Source of the DNA: Cryobacterium sp. PAMC25264
GTDB lineage: Bacteria; Actinomycetota; Actinomycetes; Actinomycetales; Microbacteriaceae
Reading direction: 5' to 3'
Assembly (NCBI RefSeq): GCF_019443325.1
Contig: NZ_CP080383.1
Coordinates: 2,232,001-2,296,000, forward strand
Length of the DNA stretch: 64,000 bases
The notes beneath the pieces were generated by a model. That model had not been told where the DNA came from. It made no database searches and was given only the letters and a program-made list of their open reading frames with translations. Each line of letters opens with the position of its first letter. The first letter of the stretch is position 1. Both the position numbers and the translations under genes were made by a program. This document shows positions 52,506 to 61,358 of the stretch, piece by piece.

Positions 52506-53560
52506 TCAGGCCGGGGCCGAGGCCTCCATAGGGATGGCGGCGAACTCGCGCACCACCAGCCGGGGCTTCACCATGCGGTGGCGAGGCTCCACCGACTCGG
52601 GGGCGCCGTGTACCTTGCCGCCGAACTCGCCCGTCAGCAGCTCGAGCACCCCCGCGGCCACCTCGTCCACGGACTGATCGACGCTGGAGAGCCCGATCGC
52701 CGCGGCGACGGGCGTGTTGTCGTAGCCGGTGACCGGCACCCGCTCGGGTTGGCGATCATGGCGCCGAGGGCCAGGGAGTCGCTCGCGCAGAGCACCGCGT
52801 CGAGACGCCCCGCGCTGCGACGCAACTCCTGCATGGCCGCGGTTCCCTCGGCCACTCCGTCCACGGTGACCACCTCGAGCTGGGCCAGTTCGTCCTCGGT
52901 GACGTCGCCGCGCTCGAGCATCGCGTCGCGCCAGCCGCGCCGCCGGTCGTCGCCCGTGCCCGACGGGCTCGGCCAGCCGATGTACCCGATGCGGCGGGCG
53001 CCGGCATCCTGCTGAGCCCGGGTCGCATCGTGCAGGCCGGTCCAGCCGTCCACGTCCACCCAGAGATGCTGCGGGTCGTCCATGTCGTCCACGCCCCACG
53101 GGCGGCCGAAGGTCACGAACGAAATCCCGTTCTCAAGCAGCCAGGTCGTGCGGGGGTCGCCGGCGAACGTCGAGGTGAGCACGAAGCCGTCCACATCGGC
53201 GCCGTCGTTCAGGCGCTTGAGCTGGGTGATCTCGTCTTCGGGGCCGGTCGCGGTGAACAGCAGCACCCGCAGGCCCTGCCGGTCTGCCTGCTCGGTGAGG
53301 GCGTGCAGAAAGCTGTCCAGCACCGAGCCGGAGATGCCGTCGATCATCGGGTCGAGCCGGATGCCGATGGTGGAACTGCGCCGGGTGCGCAGCCGCCTCG
53401 CCGACGCGTGTGGGCGGTAGCCCAGCTCGGCGATCGCAGCCTGCACCCGCTCCCGGGTGTCGGCGCGCACGATGTCGGGCGAGTTCATCACGTTCGAGAC
53501 GGTCTGGCGGGAGACGCCGGCGGCCAGCGCGACATCCGTCACGGTCGGAAATGTAGTCAA
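52506..53560 (-). pseudogene. LacI-family repressor of the sugar ABC operon, one frameshift
   Basis: A ~351-residue LacI/GalR repressor after repair. The N-terminal HTH reads VTDVALAAGVSRQTVSNVMN, then hinge ARRLRTRRSSTIGIRLD, and a periplasmic-binding-like sugar domain. TTG 53560 is the likely start: GGAGGAG lies seven bases upstream and TTFPTVTDVALA is the normal N-terminus; an ATG at 53587 lacks a site. Near 52738-52746 the frame shifts: ANP continues as ERVPVTGYDNTPVAAAIGLSSVDQ, typical LacI effector sequence. One base missing from the GGG run (plus strand) explains it. It diverges from the ABC operon with three palindromic operators between. Probably functional. Confidence 0.83.
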
Positions 53561-53612
53561 GGCCGCTCCTCCCCCCGAGTCCCACATCGACCGGGCCCAT
53601 TGACCCCGTCAG

Positions 53613-53624
53613 TGGATCGATCCA
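53613..53624. promoter_or_regulatory. LacI operator 1 (perfect 12-bp palindrome)
   Basis: TGGATCGATCCA, centre at 53618.5, near the lacI start. Shares the GATCGATC core with the two operators downstream, and lies 63 bases (six helical turns) from operator 2. Confidence 0.7.
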
Positions 53625-53674
53625 ACACCGATCTCCCACAGAGTACCGCGTTTGACACCACAAAATAGGCAATA

Positions 53675-53688
53675 TTTGATCGATCCAA
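53675..53688. promoter_or_regulatory. LacI operator 2 (near-perfect palindrome)
   Basis: TTTGATCGATCCAA: symmetric about 53681.5 with a single mismatched pair. Centre is 21 bases (two helical turns) from operator 3. Confidence 0.7.
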
Positions 53689-53694
53689 GAAAAC

Positions 53695-53710
53695 ATTTGA
53701 TCGATCAAAT
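53695..53710. promoter_or_regulatory. LacI operator 3 (perfect 16-bp palindrome)
   Basis: ATTTGATCGATCAAAT, a perfect dyad about 53702.5, the best of the three sites. It overlaps the proposed -35 of the ABC operon, so binding would block RNA polymerase. Confidence 0.75.
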
Positions 53711-53725
53711 TAATTCGGCTACTGT
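53697..53725 (+). promoter_or_regulatory. Candidate promoter of the ABC operon
   Basis: TTGATC (53697-53702) and TACTGT (53720-53725) are separated by 17 bases, close to -35/-10 spacing for the primary sigma factor. The first ATG of the operon is 52 bases further on. Position inferred from sequence only. Confidence 0.5.
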
Positions 53726-53776
53726 GACCACTACACAAGCAAGCGCGCACCGTAGCGCGACAGAAGGAGCATCAAG

Positions 53777-55036
53777 ATGCAACGACGCAACTCCCGCTGG
53801 CTGATCGGCGCAGGCCTTACCGTGGTCGGCGCCCTCACGCTCAGCGCGTGTGGTTCCGGCTCGGGTTTCGGCGACACCGCCGCACCCGCTGACGGCGAAC
53901 TCACCAGCGATTCCTCGAAGGGCCTCACCGTCCTCATCGGCTCCAGCGGCGACGCTGAGACCGCATCCGTCAACGCCGCCGTGGACGCCTGGTCCACGGA
54001 CTCGGGCACCGAGGCCAAGGTCAGCGTCGCCAGCGACCTCAACCAGCAGCTCGCCCAGGGCTTTGCCGCCCAGAAGCCCGCCGACGTCTTCTACCTGTCC
54101 ACGGATGCCCTCGCCGGCTACGCGTCGAACGGTTCGCTCCTCGCCTACGGCGACCAGCTGGCCAACAAGGACGACTTCTACCCGAGCCTGGTCAAGTCCT
54201 TCACCTACGACGGCGACTTCTACTGCGCGCCCAAGGACTTCTCCACCCTGCAGCTGATCATCAACACCGACCTCTGGGCCCAGGCCGGGCTCACGGATGC
54301 CGACATCCCCACCACCTGGGACCAGCTGGCCGCCGTGAGCAAGACCCTGACCACCCCCGAGCACGTGGGCCTGGCCATCGGCGGCGAGTACGCCCGCATC
54401 GGCGCGTTCATGGCGCAGGCCGGCGGCAACCTGATGAACGACGACAACACCGAGGCCACCGCGAACAGCGCCGGCAGCGTGGCCGGACTGGATTACGCCC
54501 AGACCCTCCTCAACGACGGGGTCATGAGCTACGCCAGCGAGATCGGGGCCGGCTGGGGCGGCGAGGCGTTCGGCAAGCAGCTGTCCGCCATGACCATCGA
54601 GGGCAACTGGATCACGGGAGCGATGAAGAGCGACTTCCCCGACGTGAAGTACACCGTCGCCGAGCTGCCCGCCGGCCCAGAGGGCAAGGGCACCCTGCAG
54701 TTCACCAACTGCTGGGGCATCGCCGCCGACAGCCCCAACCAGGCCGCCGCGCTCGACCTCGTTGAGCAGCTCACCAGCAAGGATGCCCAGTTGACCTTCT
54801 CCGAGGAGTTCGGCCCGATGCCGTCGATCCAGTCGGCCGCCGACGACTGGAAGAGCGCCAACCCCAACCTGGTCGCCTTCCTCGACGGCGCGGACTACGC
54901 CAAGGGTGTGCCCAACGTGAAGGGCGCCGCGGATGTCGTGAGCGACCTCAATGCACAGCTCGAGTCGCTGAAGACCGGGGACGCCCAGGCGATCCTCGAC
55001 TCCACGCAGAAGAACCTCGAAGCACTGCTGAAGTAG
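53777..55036 (+). CDS. ABC transporter sugar-binding lipoprotein
   Basis: A 419-residue extracellular solute-binding lipoprotein (family 1, maltose-binding-like): signal peptide with lipobox LSAC (Cys ~24) at the N-terminus, then GLTVLIGSSGDAETASVNAAVDAW, AQGFAAQKPADVFYLSTDALAGYA, DFYCAPKDFSTLQLIINTDLW and the C-terminal ALDLVEQLTSKDAQLTFSEEFG. ATG 53777 has AAGGAG upstream. It is the first gene after the operator cluster and delivers sugar, probably an alpha-glucan-derived oligosaccharide given the debranching-type enzyme below. Confidence 0.92.
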   Translation: MQRRNSRWLIGAGLTVVGALTLSACGSGSGFGDTAAPADGELTSDSSKGLTVLIGSSGDAETASVNAAVDAWSTDSGTEAKVSVASDLNQQLAQGFAAQKPADVFYLSTDALAGYASNGSLLAYGDQLANKDDFYPSLVKSFTYDGDFYCAPKDFSTLQLIINTDLWAQAGLTDADIPTTWDQLAAVSKTLTTPEHVGLAIGGEYARIGAFMAQAGGNLMNDDNTEATANSAGSVAGLDYAQTLLNDGVMSYASEIGAGWGGEAFGKQLSAMTIEGNWITGAMKSDFPDVKYTVAELPAGPEGKGTLQFTNCWGIAADSPNQAAALDLVEQLTSKDAQLTFSEEFGPMPSIQSAADDWKSANPNLVAFLDGADYAKGVPNVKGAADVVSDLNAQLESLKTGDAQAILDSTQKNLEALLK

Positions 55037-55042
55037 TCCACC

Positions 55043-56137
55043 ATGACGACACCTTCTCGCACGTCTCGCCGCTCCGGAATCCGGGGCGGCGAGGCCGCCT
55101 CGGGGTGGCTGTTCACCGCCCCGATGATCATCCTCCTCGGCATGTTCCTGGTCATCCCGGTGCTGATGGCCCTCTGGGTCAGCTTCTCCGACTGGAACGG
55201 CCGCGGCAGCCCCTTCGCCGGCACGGTGTCGTTCGTGGGCATGGACAACTACTCGGCCCTGCTGGGCGGCGGCGGCCTGGCCGAACAGGACTTCGGGACG
55301 GCCCTGCGCAACAACGCCTGGTACGTGCTCCTTGTCGTGCCGATCCAGACCATGCTCTCGTTGTTCCTGGCTGTGCTGGTGAACCGGGCGATCCTGCGCG
55401 GCCGCGGGTTCTTCCGCACCGCGTTCTATTTCCCGTCGGTCACCAGCTCGGTCGCCATCACGGTGCTCTGGTTGTTCCTGTTCAGCTCCACCGGCGCGGT
55501 GAACAAGCTGCTCTCCTTCATCGGTGTCAACGGGCCGAACTGGTTCAACGACCCCAGCGGCGTGCTGCACAACATCCTCCGGGTGTTCGGCGTGACGACC
55601 GGGCCCGCGGCACTCACCGGCAATTCCTTCCTCGGCATCTCGTTCTGGGAGTGGCTCGCCGGCCCATCCGTTGCCATGAGCGCGTTCATCCTGATGGCCG
55701 TGTTCACCACCAGTGGCACGTTCATGCTGCTCTTCATCGCGGCCCTGCAGAACCTCAGCGGCGACGTCGTGGAGGCGGCCATGATGGACGGCGCCAACGG
55801 CTGGCAACGGTTCTGGCGGGTCACCCTCCCCCAGCTGCGGCCGACACTGTTCACCGTGCTCACCCTGGGCCTGATCGGCGCCTGGCAGGTATTCGACCAG
55901 ATCTACACCGGCACCCAGGGCGGGCCGGGCAAGACCACGCTCACCCCGGCGTACCTGTCCTACCAAACCGCGTTCACCAACCAGGCGTGGGGCCAGGGCG
56001 CCGCGATCGCGTTCATCCTGTTCGTGATCATCGTGGTCTTCACCCTGTTCCAGCGTTGGCTGCTGGCCGAACGCAAGGTCTCCGCCCGGCGGATGCGCCT
56101 GTACGTGCAGACCCCCACCCCCGGAGGTTCCAAATGA
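55043..56137 (+). CDS. ABC transporter permease (MalF-type)
   Basis: A 364-residue permease of the binding-protein-dependent sugar group (MalF/UgpA-like) with about six helices. Helix 1 is WLFTAPMIILLGMFLVIPVL; the EAA loop reads VVEAAMMDGANGWQRFWRVTLPQLRPTL. A long insert (~residues 165-200) with GVNGPNWFNDPSGVL is larger than usual. It follows the binding protein by six bases, and its stop overlaps the next start (ATGA). Confidence 0.92.
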   Translation: MTTPSRTSRRSGIRGGEAASGWLFTAPMIILLGMFLVIPVLMALWVSFSDWNGRGSPFAGTVSFVGMDNYSALLGGGGLAEQDFGTALRNNAWYVLLVVPIQTMLSLFLAVLVNRAILRGRGFFRTAFYFPSVTSSVAITVLWLFLFSSTGAVNKLLSFIGVNGPNWFNDPSGVLHNILRVFGVTTGPAALTGNSFLGISFWEWLAGPSVAMSAFILMAVFTTSGTFMLLFIAALQNLSGDVVEAAMMDGANGWQRFWRVTLPQLRPTLFTVLTLGLIGAWQVFDQIYTGTQGGPGKTTLTPAYLSYQTAFTNQAWGQGAAIAFILFVIIVVFTLFQRWLLAERKVSARRMRLYVQTPTPGGSK

Positions 56138-57042
56138 GCACCACCGCACGCGCCCGGGTGCAGCCCCGCTCCCCCTCCCAGCGGCTGCGCACCCTGAGTC
56201 GGCCGCAGCTGCCCACGTCCGCCATCGCCGGCCGGTCGCTGCTCTACGCCATCCTGATCGTGCTCGCGATCATCTACATCGCCCCGTTCCTGGTGCAGGT
56301 CGCCACGTCGTTCAAGACGGATGCCGAGGCCGCGAGCAATCCGATGTCGCTGATTCCGGCCACCTGGTCGTTGGCCGCGTACGAGAGGTTGTTTCTCAAC
56401 TCGGACTTCCCGGTCTGGTTCCAGAACTCCGCCATCGTCACGGTCTTCGTCACCCTCGGCCGGGTGTTCTTCAACTCCCTGGCCGGGTATGCGCTGGCCC
56501 GGCTGCATTTCCGCGGCCGCAACGTGATCTTCGCGCTGCTCATCGCGGTGATGAGCGTGCCCGGGGTGGTGCTGCTGATTCCCAAGTTCCTGGTGATCAA
56601 CCAGTTGGGCATCTACGACACCTACGTGGCCATGATCGTGCCGCTGCTCACGGATGCCGCGGGCGTCTTCATCATGAAGAACTTCTTCGAGTCCATCCCC
56701 GCCAGCGTCGAGGAGCAGGCCCGCATCGACGGGGCCGGCACCTTCCGGGTGTTCTGGTCGATTGTGCTGCCGATGGCCAGGCCGGCGCTGGTGACCATCA
56801 TCATCCTGTCGTTCCAGGGCTCCTGGAATGAGTTGTCGCACTTCATCGTGGCCACCCAATCACCCGAACTGACCACGCTCACCAAGGGCGTCGCGTCGCT
56901 GGCGTCCGGGCAGCTGAGCCAGGGCACGCAGTACCCGCTCAAGCTCGCCGCGGCGGCGATCATGACCATCCCGGTGGCGGTGATGTTCTTCATCTTCCAG
57001 AAACGCATCATGAACACCACCGACGGGGCCGTGAAGGAGTAG
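56134..57042 (+). CDS. ABC transporter permease (MalG-type)
   Basis: A 302-residue permease of the MalG/UgpE type: helix 1 AILIVLAIIYIAPFLVQVATSF, the periplasmic and inner loops VWFQNSAIVTVFVTLGRVFFNSL, and the EAA loop SVEEQARIDGAGTFRVFWSIVLPMARPAL. ATG 56134 overlaps the upstream TGA. The ATPase gene is not in the operon: in this class of high-GC bacteria a shared MsiK-like ATPase often serves several such systems. Confidence 0.92.
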   Translation: MSTTARARVQPRSPSQRLRTLSRPQLPTSAIAGRSLLYAILIVLAIIYIAPFLVQVATSFKTDAEAASNPMSLIPATWSLAAYERLFLNSDFPVWFQNSAIVTVFVTLGRVFFNSLAGYALARLHFRGRNVIFALLIAVMSVPGVVLLIPKFLVINQLGIYDTYVAMIVPLLTDAAGVFIMKNFFESIPASVEEQARIDGAGTFRVFWSIVLPMARPALVTIIILSFQGSWNELSHFIVATQSPELTTLTKGVASLASGQLSQGTQYPLKLAAAAIMTIPVAVMFFIFQKRIMNTTDGAVKE

Positions 57043-57106
57043 CCGCTCCCGAACGCACTGTTCCCCCAGATCCGCACCACAACACCACTGGAGTCGTACC
57101 TCACTC

Positions 57107-59185
57107 ATGCTTTCCCACCCCGTCCAGCCCCTGCTCCACGATTCCGCCATTGTTCTGGCCGCGCCCACCCAGGCGTGGTCAGGCTCCGACGGGCGCACGA
57201 GTCTGCCGATCCACGGCCTGTATCACGCCGACACCCGCATCCTCTCCGGGTGGACCCTCCTGGTCGGCGGCGCGATTGGTGAACCCATCGGCTCGGCCGC
57301 TCGCGGGGCCGGCGAGATGACGTTCAACGCGCTGCTCCGGCACCTCGACGACCGCACCGCCGACCCCCGGCTGCGGCTGCACGTCACCCGCACGGTCACC
57401 GCCGGGCGGTTCACCGAGCAGATCACCATCGAGTCCGGGCTGGCCGAGCCGGTCGACACCACAGTATCGGTGCGTCTGTCGGCCGACTTCGCCGATATGC
57501 AGACCGTCAAGGCCGGGCTGGCCAGCGCGGCCGACCGGGCCGCGTTCCCGGCAGCAGAGCTGCCCGAGACGCCGGCGGTCGATGTGCAGACCAGCGACGC
57601 GGGCATCCGCCTGGCCACCGCCAGCGTGGCGGCGCTCGTGCAGGTGAGCGGCGACGGGGTGCTGGGCACGGATGCCGCCGCGCTCGGCCGCCACTCGGCC
57701 GACCCCGTCGGCGCCCCCGACCGGCCCACCGAACTCGGCGCCAACTGGGCGGTCACCGTGCCGGCCCGCGGCAGCGTCACCGTCACCTGGACCGTCGACA
57801 TCGACCACTCCGCGACCGTCGTGCAGGCGGCCCCCGGGCTGCCCGAGTGGGCCGGAGTGTCGGTGCAGTCCGGCGACGCCCGGCTGGGCCGCTGGGTGCA
57901 GAAGGCGCTGGAGGACCTCTCCGGCCTGCGGATGGCAACCACCGCGCGGCCGGAGGAGCCGTTCCTCGCCGCCGGCGCCCCGTGGTTCTTCACCTTGTTC
58001 GGCCGGGACTCGATCTGGGCCGCCCGGTTCATGTTGCCGCTGGGCACCGAGCTCGCCGCCTCCACCCTGCGCATCCTGGCCGAGCTGCAGGGCACGTCGA
58101 CCAACGACGAGACCGCTGAGCAGCCCGGCAAGATCATGCACGAACTGCGGCCGGCCGCGTTCACCATCCCCGGCGAAGACGTCTCGCTGCCGCCGCTGTA
58201 CTACGGCACCGTCGACGCCACCCCGCTGTGGATCTGCCTGCTCGCCGACGCACACCGTTGGGGCATGGCCGACGCCGAGGTCGAGGCCCTGCTGCCACAC
58301 CTCGAGGCGGCCCTGGCCTGGATGCGTGACTTCGGCGACAGCGACGGCGACGGGTTCCTCGAGTACGTCGACAGCACCGGCCACGGCCTGGCCAACCAGG
58401 GCTGGAAGGACTCCGGCGACTCCATCCAATGGCGCGACGGTAGCCTCGCCGACGGCCCCATCGCGCTCTGCGAGGTGCAGGCCTACGCCTACCAGGCCGC
58501 CATCGGCGGCGCCGACCTGCTCGACGCGTTCGGCCGGCCCGGCGGCGATATCTGGCGGGCCTGGGCCGAGAAGCTCAAGACCCGGTTCCGTGAATCGTTC
58601 TGGATCGACTCCCCCGCGGGCCGCTACCCGGCCGTCGCACTGGATGCGTTCAAGCGTCCGGTCGACACCGTCACCAGCAACATCGGCCACCTGCTCGGCA
58701 CCGGCCTGCTCTCGGCCGAGGAAGCCGCCCTCGTCGCCGCCCGGCTGGTCTCCCCCGAGCTCAACTCCGGGTACGGCCTGCGCACCATGTCCACCGACTC
58801 GGCCGGCTACTGGCCGGTGAGTTACCACGGCGGCTCGGTGTGGACCCATGACACAGCCATCGCGATCACCGGCCTGGGCCGCGACGGCTTCGGTGCCGAG
58901 GCGGGCACCCTGATCGAGGGCCTGCTCGCGGCGGCCGAGTCGTTCGACTACCGGATGCCCGAGCTGCATTCCGGCGACGATGCCACCGCCGTGACCGCCG
59001 CCGGGCCCTACCCGGCCGCCTGCCGCCCGCAGGCGTGGTCCGCCGCCGCAGCGGTGGCGGTGCTGGGCACCGTGCTCGGCCTGGAGCCCGACCCGGCCAC
59101 CGGCGAGATCACCTCCGCCCCGATCACGCCCGCGATCGTCGGCGACGTCAACCTGCACGGGCTGCCCGCTCGCAGCATCCGCTGA
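57107..59185 (+). CDS. Glycogen-debranching-type amylo-alpha-1,6-glucosidase
   Basis: A 692-residue two-domain glycosidase. The N-terminal domain (residues ~1-240) is the glycogen-debranching N-terminal beta-sandwich (LPIHGLYHADTRILSGWTLL). The rest is an (alpha/alpha)6 barrel of GH63/MGH1 type, with APWFFTLFGRDSIWAARFML, ELRPAAFTIPGEDVSLPPLYYGTVD, NQGWKDSGDSIQWRDG and GYGLRTMSTDSAGYWPVSYHGGSVWTHD. Substrate is likely an alpha-linked or trehalose-like glucan. It follows the transporter by 64 bases and completes the LacI-controlled operon. No signal peptide, so cytoplasmic. Confidence 0.87.
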   Translation: MLSHPVQPLLHDSAIVLAAPTQAWSGSDGRTSLPIHGLYHADTRILSGWTLLVGGAIGEPIGSAARGAGEMTFNALLRHLDDRTADPRLRLHVTRTVTAGRFTEQITIESGLAEPVDTTVSVRLSADFADMQTVKAGLASAADRAAFPAAELPETPAVDVQTSDAGIRLATASVAALVQVSGDGVLGTDAAALGRHSADPVGAPDRPTELGANWAVTVPARGSVTVTWTVDIDHSATVVQAAPGLPEWAGVSVQSGDARLGRWVQKALEDLSGLRMATTARPEEPFLAAGAPWFFTLFGRDSIWAARFMLPLGTELAASTLRILAELQGTSTNDETAEQPGKIMHELRPAAFTIPGEDVSLPPLYYGTVDATPLWICLLADAHRWGMADAEVEALLPHLEAALAWMRDFGDSDGDGFLEYVDSTGHGLANQGWKDSGDSIQWRDGSLADGPIALCEVQAYAYQAAIGGADLLDAFGRPGGDIWRAWAEKLKTRFRESFWIDSPAGRYPAVALDAFKRPVDTVTSNIGHLLGTGLLSAEEAALVAARLVSPELNSGYGLRTMSTDSAGYWPVSYHGGSVWTHDTAIAITGLGRDGFGAEAGTLIEGLLAAAESFDYRMPELHSGDDATAVTAAGPYPAACRPQAWSAAAAVAVLGTVLGLEPDPATGEITSAPITPAIVGDVNLHGLPARSIR

Positions 59186-59300
59186 CCGGCGCCGTATCGG
59201 GACGGCGCACTAGGGCGGGCAGCATCAATGGATGCGGCCCGCCCGCCGCCTCATCGGCCGAGCCGGGCTGTAGGGTGACTCTCAACAGCAGAGGAGCCAC

Positions 59301-59495
59301 ATGAACCGGGTCCACCTGACATTGCGCACCGTGCCCGCCATCGCCGTGCTTCTCGCGTCGGCCGTGCTGCTCCTCGGTCAGATCCCGGCGTTCTCGGGTT
59401 TCGCGGCCGTGTTCTGGCTCCTGAGCCTCGCCCTCATCATTGTCGCGCTGGTTACGAGCATCATGGTCGTCGTCCGAAAGCGCACGAACACCTAA
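59301..59495 (+). CDS. Small membrane protein
   Basis: A 64-residue protein with two hydrophobic helices (VPAIAVLLASAVLLLGQIPAF, residues ~12-32, and FAAVFWLLSLALIIVALVTSIMVVV, ~34-57) and a basic C-terminus (RKRTN). GAGGAG precedes ATG 59301 by six bases. No family recognised. Confidence 0.72.
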   Translation: MNRVHLTLRTVPAIAVLLASAVLLLGQIPAFSGFAAVFWLLSLALIIVALVTSIMVVVRKRTNT

Positions 59496-59706
59496 GTCTG
59501 CACCGCACCAGCCCTCCCGACTGCGGCCGCGGCGCCCGTACCTGCACGTGTGCACCGAATGTCAGGCAATTCCGTGACGATTGGGCCGCTGCTCCCCTCT
59601 CAGTAGTGAGGGCGGGCCAATCGCGGCACTGCACCGACCCCGCCCGTCCTCACCACACGCTTGCGTTGACACGTCCGCGCACTCCGCACCCAGAAAGCAG
59701 GCCCCC

Positions 59707-59913
59707 ATGACCGCTCTACGCCTCCTCGTCACCGCCGCCATCGCCTTTGCCGCGTACTTCATCGGAGCCAAGGCAGGTCGCGGCCGCTACAAGCAGATCC
59801 GTCGCAACGCCAAGAAGGCGTGGAACGACCCGACCGTGAAGAAGGCTCGCGCCCGCACGCACAAGCTCGCCAGCCGCAACGCGAAGAAGATCACCAAGGC
59901 CGTTCACCGCTAA
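59707..59913 (+). CDS. Small basic protein, YtxH-like
   Basis: A 68-residue protein: one N-terminal membrane helix (ALRLLVTAAIAFAAYFIGAKAG, residues 3-24) followed by a strongly basic helix (RYKQIRRNAKKAWNDPTVKKARARTHKLASRNAKKITKAVH). Similar in style to short YtxH-type membrane-anchored proteins. ATG 59707 has AGAAAGCAG upstream. It is followed 59 bases on by another small helical membrane protein, probably co-transcribed. Confidence 0.68.
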   Translation: MTALRLLVTAAIAFAAYFIGAKAGRGRYKQIRRNAKKAWNDPTVKKARARTHKLASRNAKKITKAVHR

Positions 59914-59972
59914 GCCATTCGCCGCTTGGCCCTGAACCACCAGATCCCGATCCCCTCGCCCGAAAGGACACC

Positions 59973-60272
59973 ATGACTGACAACACCGCACAGCAGGCCC
60001 AGCACCTCGCCGAGGACGCCGCCGACACTGCCGCTACGAAGGCCACCGACCTCGCCGAGCAGGCCCGCCACGCCATCGACGACACCGTCTCCACCGTCAA
60101 GTCGGCCGTCAGTGACCTCGACCTCGACAAGACCGCAGACAGCGTCATCGCGACGGCGCACGAGACGCTCGACAAGATCACCACGGCCTACAAGCGCAAC
60201 CCCGCGCTGGTGCTCACCATCGCGTCGGTCGCCCTCGCGATCGTCGGCACGATCGTCTCCCGCCGCCGCTAG
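59973..60272 (+). CDS. Small helical protein with C-terminal membrane anchor (DUF883/ElaB-like style)
   Basis: A 99-residue protein: long amphipathic helix rich in Ala/Asp/Thr (TAQQAQHLAEDAADTAATKATDLAEQARHAIDDTVSTVKSAV, residues 4-46), then a KRNPALVLTIASVALAIVGTIV hydrophobic tail near residues 73-95 and a final RRR. This ElaB/DUF883-like layout suggests an inner-membrane-associated, ribosome- or stress-related protein. CGAAAGGA precedes ATG 59973. Followed by a 17-bp tandem repeat. Confidence 0.65.
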   Translation: MTDNTAQQAQHLAEDAADTAATKATDLAEQARHAIDDTVSTVKSAVSDLDLDKTADSVIATAHETLDKITTAYKRNPALVLTIASVALAIVGTIVSRRR

Positions 60273-60362
60273 CCGGCCCCAGTCCGCCACGGCGGCCCGT
60301 CACCGAACCGGGTGGCCGCATTCGCTACCCACGGATGCTGCCACCCGTTTTTTCTGTGCCTT

Positions 60363-60464
60363 CACGTTCGGTGTGCGCTCACGTTCGGTGTGCGCTCACG
60401 TTCTGTGTGTGCTGGTGTTCTGTGTGTGCTGGTGTTCTGTGTGCGATGGTGTTCTGTGTGCGCT
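60363..60464. repeat. 17-bp tandem repeat, six units
   Basis: Six consecutive 17-base units from CACGTTCGGTGTGCGCT, the first two identical, later ones drifting (CACGTTCTGTGTGTGCT, GGTGTTCTGTGTGTGCT). The last unit ends exactly at the last base of the NUDIX stop codon on the opposite strand. No internal coding sense: 17 is not a multiple of three. Confidence 0.9.
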
Positions 60465-60931
60465 CAGCGGCCTAGCAACTCGGCGAGCGCCCCGAGCACC
60501 GCCACCTGCCCCTTCACGAGCTTCTCCCGCGCCTCCGGGATACTCACCCAACGGGCGTCGTCGATCTCGGGGAACTGTTTGAGAGCCCCGGACCCTCTGG
60601 GCCACTCGAGGTCGAAGGTGTTGCTCGTCACCCTCTCCACGGCGAGGTCAGCGCGGGCGGTGAACACCGTGACCACCTTCCCCGAGGGCTGCCGGAACAC
60701 GCCCAGCTGCGCGTAGTCCGCGGCCGGAGCCGGAACGCCGATCTCCTCCTCGAACTCACGGCGGGCTGCCGTGAACGGATCCTCTCCCGGCTCGTACTCC
60801 CCCTTGGGGATCGACCAGGCCGCGGCATCCTTGCGCGCCCAGAACGGGCCGCCCATGTGCGCGATCCACACCTGCAGCTCCCCGGCATCCGTCACCCGAT
60901 ACAGCAGGATGCCCGCACTGAACACGGTCAC
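60464..60931 (-). CDS. NUDIX hydrolase
   Basis: A 155-residue NUDIX enzyme with the box GEYEPGEDPFTAARREFEEEIG (only the ends quoted: GEYEPGEDPF ... RREFEEEIG, matching GX5EX7REUXEEXGU) at about residues 45-67. GTG 60931 (VTVFSAGILLYR) is chosen because GGGGAGGAG lies five bases upstream; an upstream ATG at 61006 adds 25 non-conserved residues. AWSIPKGEY before the box suggests a diadenosine or nucleotide-sugar pyrophosphatase of the AP4A group. The stop overlaps the tandem repeat. Confidence 0.9.
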   Translation of the reverse strand: MTVFSAGILLYRVTDAGELQVWIAHMGGPFWARKDAAAWSIPKGEYEPGEDPFTAARREFEEEIGVPAPAADYAQLGVFRQPSGKVVTVFTARADLAVERVTSNTFDLEWPRGSGALKQFPEIDDARWVSIPEAREKLVKGQVAVLGALAELLGR

Positions 60932-61358
60932 TTCGCTCCTCCCCGCATCAGGGCCGCCACGGTGCACGCCCGCGCAATCCTGCGCTTCACTCCGTCCATA
61001 CTCCAAGTGTCACCCCGCGCGCCACGCGTTCGCGGCACAGCCCCTGGCGGTGCCGCAAGAAAGGAAAAAGTGAGTTTAGGGGGACTCCCGCGGCCGGGGA
61101 GTCCTAGAAAACTTCCGAAGTCCTTCTATCCGTGCGTCTGCGCGGATTCTTCAAGCACTCCTGCTCCGGGCTCTTGAGCACGGCCGCCACTTTTACGCGG
61201 CGCTCTAGAAACACGGCGTCACTGCTGGCCAAGACGATCACCTCAGGAAGACGGCCCCGCGAATCGGAGACACTCGATGCAGACATGCTCAACGTGTGCC
61301 TCTCGAACATTCACGTGTACATGAGTATCAGGGCGCGTGAGATCAACTCGGTGCGCGG
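60932..61358. other. Intergenic, hairpin but no gene seen
   Basis: No convincing gene. A strong hairpin GGACTCCC (61082-61089) with GGGAGTCC (61097-61104) lies at a T/A-poor spot and may act as a terminator or a barrier between the NUDIX gene and the XRE gene, which are both on the minus strand. Short open frames here (to 61380) have no start-site or codon support. Confidence 0.5.
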
